Source: Oscillospiraceae bacterium (GTDB lineage Bacteria > Bacillota > Clostridia > Oscillospirales > Oscillospiraceae). Taken from it: 5,999 nt of DNA. Location: assembly GCA_017409645.1 (NCBI GenBank), contig JAFQSI010000222.1, positions 1 to 5,999 of the forward strand, written 5' to 3'. The position numbers and the translations under genes were made by a program. A model generated the notes under the pieces. It was not told the DNA's origin. It searched no databases and was given only the letters and a program-made list of their open reading frames with translations. This document shows positions 1 to 3,844 of this stretch, in pieces; position 1 is the stretch's first letter, and each line of letters starts with the position of its first letter.

Positions 1-30
1 AAGCCCGGAAGCAGCCGCTTCCGGGCTTTT
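1..30 (+). terminator. Rho-independent terminator of an upstream gene outside the window
   Basis: Bases 1-12 pair perfectly with 17-28 around the 4-nt loop AGCC, giving a GC-rich 12-bp stem that runs into TTTT (27-30) and a further T-rich stretch. The T run follows the stem on the plus strand, so it should end a plus-strand transcript entering from the left. Only two A residues precede the stem in the window, so function in the other direction cannot be judged. Confidence 0.85.
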
Positions 31-59
31 GCTTTGTCAAAAATCCAGGGACAAATTGT

Positions 60-85
60 AGGGGACGGCACGGAGGCCGTTCCCT
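60..85. repeat. Short palindromic intergenic element (REP-like candidate)
   Basis: Bases 60-69 (AGGGGACGGC) pair with 76-85 (GCCGTTCCCT) around the loop ACGGAG, giving a 10-bp stem with one G-U pair. Two perfect palindromes follow closely: GGATATATCC (88-97) and GGGATCCC (102-109), the latter followed by six T. A weaker 6-bp inverted repeat (TTTGTC 33-38, GACAAA 50-55) lies just before. No open frame with a ribosome binding site was seen in 31-126. The element could be one copy of a dispersed intergenic repeat, but one window cannot show that. Confidence 0.45.
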
Positions 86-126
86 GCGGATATATCCATA
101 CGGGATCCCTTTTTTGAGAGCGCGCC

Positions 127-155
127 TTGAAAAAACGGCACCGGAATGTTATACT
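127..155 (+). promoter_or_regulatory. SigA-type extended -10 promoter for the thioesterase gene
   Basis: A -35 box TTGAAA (127-132) and a -10 box TATACT (150-155) are separated by exactly 17 bp. TG at 147-148 forms an extended -10 (TGT-TATACT). Transcription would begin near 162, leaving a leader of about 33 nt. This placement rules out the in-frame upstream ATG at 114 as the start of the following gene, because that codon lies before the promoter. Confidence 0.8.
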
Positions 156-194
156 ATATACAATATCCGACCGAAACGGAAAGGGGAAAACGCT

Positions 195-680
195 ATGACA
201 CCTGAAGCAAAGACCGTGGATGACAGCCGGGTGGAGACGGTCCATCTGATCCGTCCCACCCACTTAAACGGTGCGGACCGGCTTTTCGGCGGCATCCTGA
301 TGCAGTGGATCGACGAGGTCGCGGGCATCGTCGCCAAGCGCCACTCCATGGCCAATGTGACCACCGCGTCGGTGGACAACCTGACCTTCCTGCACGGCGC
401 ATACCAGAATGACATGGTGGTCATCAAGGGCAAGCTGACCTGGGTGGGCTCCACCTCCATGGAGGTCTGCGTGGACACCTATGTGGAAAGCCCCAGCGGC
501 GAGCGCCACCGGATCAACAACGCCCACTTCATGATGGTGGCCCTGGACGAGAACGACAAGCCCGTCAAGGTCCCCAAGCTGATTCTCCGGACCGAAGACG
601 AGCATCTGGCCTGGTCCCACGGCGAGGAGCGCCGCCGCATCCGCATCCAGCGGCTGAAGGACAAGCTGGACGGCATCTAA
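195..680 (+). CDS. Acyl-CoA thioesterase, hotdog fold (YciA/ACOT-like)
   Basis: This 161-residue cytosolic protein should hydrolyse acyl-CoA to a free acid plus CoA; the chain-length preference cannot be read from the sequence. The hotdog signature is clear: H23-L-N25-G then L-F-G-G-I-L-M-Q-W-I-D40-E, with N25 and D40 at the positions of the catalytic Asn and Asp of this thioesterase family. A-S-V-D-N-L-T-F-L-H follows at about 58-67, and the central strand S-M-E-V-C-V-D-T-Y-V-E at about 88-98. The C-terminal tail (about 133-158) is charged and probably helical. Length is typical for a single-domain member. The ATG at 195 was chosen because GGAAAGGGG (178-186) sits 8 nt before it and a strong promoter lies between it and the upstream in-frame ATG. 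It appears to be the first gene of its transcript. A metabolic link to the acetyl-CoA pathway genes further right is possible but not shown. Confidence 0.88.
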   Translation: MTPEAKTVDDSRVETVHLIRPTHLNGADRLFGGILMQWIDEVAGIVAKRHSMANVTTASVDNLTFLHGAYQNDMVVIKGKLTWVGSTSMEVCVDTYVESPSGERHRINNAHFMMVALDENDKPVKVPKLILRTEDEHLAWSHGEERRRIRIQRLKDKLDGI

Positions 681-787
681 GCAACCGCCCCACCCTACAA
701 ACAACGATTTCTTTCAGGGCAACCGCAGACAGCCAGCGGGTATGTCATATGCCCTGCCATGTCCGATCCACCAAAAAGGAGGCCCCC

Positions 788-1009
788 ATGGAATACGAGC
801 TGGTACATGAGATCAAAAATTCCTGCCCCAACAACCAGATGCGCGACGTCTTTATCGAGGAGATCGAGACGGACGACCCCGTCGCCTTTGTCCGCGCCCG
901 GCTGAAGGGCCGTGTCGATGAGCTGACCGTGGAGGAGCGGCGCGACGGCGTGACCATCCATGTCCTCTGCGACGGACTGCGGCAGACGTTTACATTCAGC
1001 GAAATGTGA
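788..1009 (+). CDS. Small conserved-looking protein of unknown function (73 aa)
   Basis: I do not recognise a characterised family. The protein is 73 residues, soluble, strongly acidic in the middle and without a signal peptide or membrane segment. It begins M-E-Y-E-L-V-H-E-I-K-N-S-C-P-N-N-Q-M-R-D-V-F and alternates short strand-like and charged segments, ending in F-T-F-S-E-M. The start at 788 is supported by AAGGAGG (776-782), 5 nt before the ATG; an in-frame ATG at 749 has no comparable site. Codon use and GC content match the thioesterase gene and the Wood-Ljungdahl genes, so it appears native to the genome. It lies 107 bp after the thioesterase stop with no clear terminator or promoter between, so co-transcription is plausible. 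It converges on the minus-strand gene, with only 8 bp between the two stop codons. Confidence 0.7.
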   Translation: MEYELVHEIKNSCPNNQMRDVFIEEIETDDPVAFVRARLKGRVDELTVEERRDGVTIHVLCDGLRQTFTFSEM

Positions 1010-1017
1010 TGTGTCGC

Positions 1018-1473
1018 TTAAATCCAAGAAAGAAACAGAATAACAATACCGCCTAAAGCGGTCACTATTCCAGCAAAGAACAACAAGCCCGATATTTCAT
1101 TCTTCCTTGCGCGTTGTGCCGCTTTTTTCTGATATTCCTTAAATAACTCCTCTTTCCTCGCCTCACCATCCTTTTTTATTCTGTCATATTCCTGACTCCG
1201 CTGCATCCAAAGAGCATGATTACCGGCCGGTGTATTAAGCCAAATCTGCATTGCTGCATTGATTTTTTTATCAATCTGTTCCACTTGTCTCTCATACAGG
1301 TCGTAATCCGGGTCACTGTCTTCCTCGTTTTGCTGAGCGATCAATGCATTCAGCTGGGTATACCGTCCTGCTTCATAGAATTTTACCCGTTGTTGCGCTT
1401 CCATTTTCTCATAGCCGTCACCCAGCTTAATCGTCATCAGATCCTTCAGGTAATCGTCCTGTGTATAAGCCAT
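1018..1473 (-). CDS. Tail-anchored single-pass membrane protein of unknown function (151 aa)
   Basis: I do not recognise a family. Residues 1-127 are hydrophilic and mostly helix-forming, rich in Glu, Lys, Gln and Arg, with an acidic stretch around 50-60 (E-E-D-S-D-P-D-Y-D) and a likely coiled-coil or long helix at about 94-124. A single strongly hydrophobic segment (about 128-150, beginning I-S-G-L-L-F-F-A-G) ends one residue before the stop. The basic run K-K-A-A-Q-R-A-R-K just before it suggests the large N-terminal part stays in the cytoplasm. There is no signal peptide. The ATG (complement of 1471-1473) has GGAGG (complement of 1481-1485) 7 nt upstream. GC content is clearly below that of the flanking genes, suggesting acquisition by transfer. 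It is divergent from an XRE-type regulator whose probable operators cover this gene's promoter, so it is probably repressed by that protein. Its role is unknown. Confidence 0.78.
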   Translation of the reverse strand: MAYTQDDYLKDLMTIKLGDGYEKMEAQQRVKFYEAGRYTQLNALIAQQNEEDSDPDYDLYERQVEQIDKKINAAMQIWLNTPAGNHALWMQRSQEYDRIKKDGEARKEELFKEYQKKAAQRARKNEISGLLFFAGIVTALGGIVILFLSWI

Positions 1474-1496
1474 ACTTTTTCCTCCATTCTTTCATT

Positions 1497-1536
1497 TATC
1501 CCGAATCGGGATATAATTAATATACCAATTTGGTAT
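1497..1536. promoter_or_regulatory. Twin operator palindromes between the divergent genes
   Basis: Two 15-bp dyads share a plan of seven bases, one central base, and seven bases: ATCCCGA-A-TCGGGAT (1498-1512, extendable by one base on each side) and ATACCAA-T-TTGGTAT (1522-1536). Each is perfectly symmetric, and together they fit the consensus ATMCCRA-N-TYGGKAT. Their centres are 24 bp apart. They overlap the start site and the spacer of the minus-strand promoter, and the -10 box and start region of the plus-strand promoter. The natural reading is that a dimer of the adjacent XRE protein binds each site and controls both genes. That is inferred from symmetry and position; binding is not shown. 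Confidence 0.72.
1512..1517 (+). promoter_or_regulatory. -10 box of the XRE regulator gene
   Basis: A perfect TATAAT on the plus strand lies 43 bp before the GTG start of the XRE gene, placing transcription start near 1524. No good -35 box is visible at 16-18 bp upstream (the best candidates around 1489-1495 match poorly), so the promoter may be weak. It is flanked and overlapped by the two operator-like palindromes, suggesting autoregulation. Confidence 0.55.
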
Positions 1537-1548
1537 CCTCTTTGTCAA
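1519..1548 (-). promoter_or_regulatory. Promoter of the minus-strand membrane-protein gene
   Basis: On the minus strand a perfect -35 TTGACA (complement of 1543-1548) and a -10 TATATT (complement of 1519-1524) are 18 bp apart. The start of transcription would be near 1512, giving a leader of about 38 nt. One operator-like palindrome (1522-1536) fills the spacer and another (1497-1513) covers the predicted start site, a layout typical of strong repression. The -35 box overlaps the start of the ribosome binding site of the opposite XRE gene. Confidence 0.75.
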
Positions 1549-1557
1549 GAGGTGATA
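1549..1557 (+). promoter_or_regulatory. Ribosome binding site that fixes the GTG start of the XRE gene
   Basis: AGAGGTGAT closely matches the region complementary to the 3' end of 16S rRNA and ends 3 nt before GTG 1561; its GAGG core is about 8 nt away. It decides for the GTG over in-frame codons far upstream, which would run through the opposite gene and the operators. Confidence 0.75.
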
Positions 1558-1560
1558 TCA

Positions 1561-1770
1561 GTGCGGAGGTTAAAGGAATTACGTAAAAAGCGGCATATGT
1601 CCCAGTTGGCCTTGGCCACTGCCTTGGACACTACACAAAACAGCATCAGCCGGTATGAAACAGGTGAGCGGGAAGCAGATTATAAAACCCTGATCGCTTT
1701 TGCAGATTTCTTCAACGTTTCCATCGACTATCTGCTGGAACGTACTGACAATCCAACAATCAATCGGTGA
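1561..1770 (+). CDS. XRE-family helix-turn-helix transcriptional regulator (69 aa, GTG start)
   Basis: This is a single-domain Cro/CI-type DNA-binding protein. The helix-turn-helix occupies about residues 14-35 (S-Q-L-A-L-A-T-A-L-D-T-T-Q-N-S-I-S-R-Y-E-T-G), with the family-typical S-I-S-R-Y-E-x-G-x-R-x-A-D and then L-I-A-F-A-D-F-F-N-V-S-I-D-Y-L-L-E-R-T-D-N-P to the end. No second ligand-binding or protease domain is present, so it probably acts as a small dimeric repressor. The nearby divergent membrane-protein gene and the two matching palindromes in the shared promoter region suggest that it represses that gene and itself. GC content is lower than in the flanking operons, as for its divergent partner. 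Proteins of this compact type are common in mobile elements and prophages of Firmicutes, but no integrase or phage gene is visible here. The family call is firm; the target assignment is inference. Confidence 0.9.
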   Translation: MRRLKELRKKRHMSQLALATALDTTQNSISRYETGEREADYKTLIAFADFFNVSIDYLLERTDNPTINR

Positions 1771-1808
1771 TACACCTGTCACGCCTACAAGTTTAATAGA
1801 AAACCGCC

Positions 1809-1848
1809 AAATTCCCATGGTACTTTTTGACAGCACCATGGGAATTTT
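1809..1848 (+). terminator. Perfect 13-bp stem-loop after the XRE gene, probable terminator
   Basis: AAATTCCCATGGT (1809-1821) pairs without mismatch with ACCATGGGAATTT (1835-1847) around a 13-nt loop that contains TTTTT. The 3' arm ends in TTTT (1845-1848), followed by AGTTAATTT, a weak T tract. It lies 38 bp after the XRE stop and before the promoter of the cooC operon, where a terminator is expected. The long loop and short T run are not ideal, so another role (protein-binding dyad, boundary of the AT-rich islet) remains possible. Confidence 0.6.
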
Positions 1849-1862
1849 AGTTAATTTATGGG

Positions 1863-1891
1863 TTGAATTTATGGACAAGCTGTGATACGAT
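1863..1891 (+). promoter_or_regulatory. Promoter of the cooC-acsD-acsCE operon
   Basis: TTGAAT (1863-1868) and TACGAT (1886-1891) are 17 bp apart, and TG at 1883-1884 makes an extended -10. Transcription would begin near 1898. Two features suggest regulation: the direct repeat AATTTATGG at 1853-1861 and 1866-1874 straddles the -35 box, and the perfect palindrome ACGATATCGT (1887-1896) covers the -10 and start region. Which factor binds, if any, is unknown. Confidence 0.6.
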
Positions 1892-1905
1892 ATCGTTGTA
1901 TCGAT

Positions 1906-1925
1906 ATGGGTGTCATTACGCCCAT
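1906..1925 (+). other. Small stem-loop in the cooC leader
   Basis: ATGGGTG (1906-1912) pairs with CGCCCAT (1919-1925), 7 bp with one G-U, around the loop TCATTA, in the predicted 64-nt leader of the cooC transcript. It does not cover the ribosome binding site at 1948-1953. No known riboswitch fold was recognised. It may only stabilise the 5' end. Confidence 0.35.
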
Positions 1926-1961
1926 CCGATCCTGCAATTCCCCAACGAAGGAGTCTTATCT

Positions 1962-2732
1962 ATGGCAAATCCTCATACCATCGCACTGGCCGGCAAGGGC
2001 GGCGTGGGCAAGACCACCATCTCCGGAATGCTCATCGAGTATCTCTGCGAGAAAAAGGGCGGCCCCGTCCTGGTGGTCGATGCCGACGCCAACTCCAACC
2101 TCAACGAGGTCCTGGGCGTGGAGACGGACATCTCCCTGGGTGCCATCCGGGAGGAGATCGCACAGGCCGAGCTGAAGGGCACCATCCCCTCCGGCATGAC
2201 CAAGGCCGATTACGCCGATTTCAAGTTCAACTCCGCCCTCATCGAGGACGACGATTTCGATATGCTGGTCATGGGCCGCACCCAGGGCAAGGGCTGCTAC
2301 TGCTTCGTCAACGGCCTGCTGCAGCGGCTGATGGACAAGTATTCCAGCAACTACAGCTATGTGGTCATGGACAACGAGGCCGGCCTCGAGCATGTGGCCC
2401 GCGGCACCCTGCCCCATGTGGACACCATGCTGCTGATCTCCGACTGCTCCCGCCGGGGCGTCCAGGCCGTGGCCCGTCTGGCCGAGATGATCAACGAGAT
2501 GGAGCTGAACCCCAAGCAGATGGGTCTGATCATCAACCGTGCCCCCAATGGCATCCTCTCCGAGGGCGTCAAGGCCGAGATCGACAAGCACGGCCTGAAC
2601 CTCATCGGCGTCCTGCCCCAGGACGAGAGCGTCTACCAGTGCGACTGCGACGGCGAGCCCAGCGCCCGCCTGCCCGAGAGCAATCCCGTGAAGGTCGCCC
2701 TGCGCGGCATCATGCAGTCCCTCGGACTGTAA
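1962..2732 (+). CDS. cooC: CooC/AcsF-type nickel-insertion ATPase for CO dehydrogenase/acetyl-CoA synthase
   Basis: This 256-residue cytosolic MinD/ParA-like ATPase belongs to the CooC/AcsF family, which uses ATP to help insert nickel into CO dehydrogenase or acetyl-CoA synthase. Visible motifs are the deviant Walker A G11-K12-G-G-V-G-K17-T-T with the signature lysine K12; V-V-D40-A-D-A-N-S-N-L-N; the family's metal-binding C112-Y-C114 in Q-G-K-G-C-Y-C; and V-M-D137-N-E-A-G-L-E-H, characteristic of CooC rather than generic ParA proteins. An extra C227-D-C229 lies near the C-terminus, before the G-E-P-S-A-R-L-P-E segment. Length is normal for the family. The ATG at 1962 has AAGGAG (1948-1953) 8 nt upstream. 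It is the first gene of the operon; acsD follows after a 148-bp gap holding a large inverted repeat. CooC and AcsF cannot be told apart with certainty without a tree, so the symbol is given at family level. Confidence 0.9.
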   Translation: MANPHTIALAGKGGVGKTTISGMLIEYLCEKKGGPVLVVDADANSNLNEVLGVETDISLGAIREEIAQAELKGTIPSGMTKADYADFKFNSALIEDDDFDMLVMGRTQGKGCYCFVNGLLQRLMDKYSSNYSYVVMDNEAGLEHVARGTLPHVDTMLLISDCSRRGVQAVARLAEMINEMELNPKQMGLIINRAPNGILSEGVKAEIDKHGLNLIGVLPQDESVYQCDCDGEPSARLPESNPVKVALRGIMQSLGL

Positions 2733-2744
2733 AATCAGTTGTTT

Positions 2745-2843
2745 TTAGATATAAGATACGAGATATGAGATATGAGATATGCGCTGACAGGCAGATATCT
2801 TGTCTCCCTATCTTATATCTCATATCTTTTATCTCATATCTAA
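2745..2843. repeat. Heptamer inverted repeat (5 + 5 units) forming a long hairpin between cooC and acsD
   Basis: The left arm (2747-2781) is five tandem 7-mers: AGATATA, AGATACG, AGATATG, AGATATG, AGATATG. The right arm (2807-2841), read on the minus strand from its far end, is AGATATG, AGATAAA, AGATATG, AGATATA, AGATAGG. The arms are therefore two inverted heptamer arrays that can fold into a stem of about 37 bp (TT 2745-2746 also pairs with AA 2842-2843) with three mismatches and two G-U pairs. The 25-nt loop (2782-2806) contains GACA/TGTC and AGATATCT. AT content is far above that of the genes on both sides. It could slow polymerase, protect mRNA ends and separate acsD-acsCE expression from cooC, or be a mobile or dispersed repeat copy. 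It has no run of T after the stem, so it is not a standard terminator. Confidence 0.85.
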
Positions 2844-2864
2844 GCATATAAAACAATCATACTT

Positions 2865-2871
2865 AAGGAGG
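2865..2871 (+). promoter_or_regulatory. Strong ribosome binding site that fixes the acsD start
   Basis: AAGGAGG lies 9 nt before ATG 2881. It rules out an in-frame ATG at 2800, which would add 27 residues translated from the heptamer repeat and the ribosome binding site itself. Confidence 0.9.
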
Positions 2872-2880
2872 ATATCTACT

Positions 2881-3822
2881 ATGTCTTTCGTTCCCAAGAA
2901 GCAGGCATACAGCGCACGGATCAACACCGTGACTCTGGGCACCGGTGACAAGGCTACTGTCATCGGCGGTCAGAACGTACTGCCCTTCTACACCTTCGAT
3001 GCTCCCATCGAGAACGCCCCCAAGATCGGCGTCGAGATCTCCGACAACGCCGCTTCCTGGACCGCCCCCGGCCTGGTCGAGTTCTACGCCGGCTGCACCA
3101 CCATGGCTGAGCGTGCCGCCAAGGCTGCCGCCATGCCCGGCGCTGACTTCATCGCCCTGAACTTCGAGTCCGCCGATCCCAACGGTGCCAACCGTCCCAC
3201 CGCCGAGTGCGTGGCCGACGCTGTCGCTGTCGCCGCCGCCACCGACATGCCCCTGGTCGTCATGGGCTGCAAGAACATGGAGAAGGACGGCGAGCTGTTC
3301 ACCAAGATCGCCGAGGCCCTGCAGGGCAAGAATGTCCTGTTCATGTCCGCCAAGAACGAGGACTACAAGACCGTCGGCGCTTCCGTCGGTCTGGCCTACG
3401 GTCAGAAGGTCGGCGCTGAGACTGCCGACGACATCAACCTGGCCAAGCAGCTGAACATCATGCTCAAGGGCGTCGGCGTCAAGGCCGAGTCCATCGTCAT
3501 GAACATCGGCACCGCCGCTGTCGGCTACGGCTACGAGTACGTCGCCTCCACCCTGGACCGCGTCCGCGCTGCCGCCCTGGCCCAGTCCGACGCTGACCTG
3601 CAGATGCCCATCATCGCTCCCGTCTCCACCGACACCTGGGGTGTCAAGGAGTCCGTCGCCACCGAGGAAGATGCTCCCGAGTGGGGCGACATGGAGCAGC
3701 GTGCCATCGGCATGGAGGTCTCCACCGCTGCCGCCAACCTGACCGGCGGCGCTGATGCTGTCATCATGCGTCATCCTGCCGCTGTTGCCACCATCAAGAA
3801 GTTCATCAACGAGCTCATCTAA
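2881..3822 (+). CDS. acsD: Corrinoid iron-sulfur protein small (delta) subunit, AcsD
   Basis: This 313-residue cytosolic protein is the small CFeSP subunit. With AcsC it forms the heterodimer that carries the methyl group on a corrinoid between methyl-tetrahydrofolate and acetyl-CoA synthase in the Wood-Ljungdahl pathway. It matches known AcsD proteins along its length: V-I-G-G near the N-terminus followed by L-P-F-Y-T-F-D-A-P-I-E-N and I-G-V-E-I-S-D; D-F-I-A-L-N-F-E-S-A-D-P-N-G-A-N; P-L-V-V-M-G-C130-K-N-M-E-K-D; N-Y/D-Y-K-T region; I-G-T-A-A-V-G-Y-G-Y-E-Y (209-220); W-G-V-K-E-S; and M-R-H-P (296-299) before the C-terminal helix. These fit a TIM-barrel with no iron-sulfur motif, as expected. 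Length is close to the roughly 320 residues of the Moorella protein. Codon use is extremely biased (GCC, GTC, CTG, AAG), suggesting high expression. The stop is 22 nt from the acsC start, so the two are co-transcribed. Confidence 0.95.
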   Translation: MSFVPKKQAYSARINTVTLGTGDKATVIGGQNVLPFYTFDAPIENAPKIGVEISDNAASWTAPGLVEFYAGCTTMAERAAKAAAMPGADFIALNFESADPNGANRPTAECVADAVAVAAATDMPLVVMGCKNMEKDGELFTKIAEALQGKNVLFMSAKNEDYKTVGASVGLAYGQKVGAETADDINLAKQLNIMLKGVGVKAESIVMNIGTAAVGYGYEYVASTLDRVRAAALAQSDADLQMPIIAPVSTDTWGVKESVATEEDAPEWGDMEQRAIGMEVSTAAANLTGGADAVIMRHPAAVATIKKFINELI

Positions 3823-3844
3823 CCTGTAAGGAGGATACATAACA

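Noticed and set aside
114..194. Upstream in-frame ATG for the thioesterase
   Set aside because: It precedes the promoter at 127-155 and the ribosome binding site at 178-186; hotdog homology begins only after ATG 195.
1047..1061. ACCGC/GCGGT hairpin near the 3' end of the minus-strand gene
   Set aside because: Only 5 bp, inside the coding sequence and with no T tract in either direction.
1216..1560. Long upstream extension of the XRE gene frame
   Set aside because: It runs antisense through the membrane-protein gene and over the operators; the strong ribosome binding site at 1549-1557 and the usual length of such regulators support GTG 1561.
1010..1860. Insertion sequence or integrated element with target-site duplication
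   Set aside because: No transposase or integrase gene, no terminal inverted repeats and no matching short direct repeats at the edges of the AT-rich stretch were found by eye.
2747..2841. CRISPR array or clustered direct repeats between cooC and acsD
   Set aside because: The units are 7 bp, contiguous without spacers and inverted between arms, which does not fit a CRISPR array.
1910..2851. A 313-codon plus-strand frame overlapping cooC in another frame
   Set aside because: It is Arg/Pro/Gly/His-rich out-of-frame translation of a clearly conserved ATPase gene and ends inside the heptamer repeat.
2800..2880. N-terminal extension of AcsD from an upstream in-frame ATG
   Set aside because: It would be translated from the inverted repeat and the ribosome binding site; AAGGAGG at 2865-2871 and the match of AcsD proteins both favour ATG 2881.
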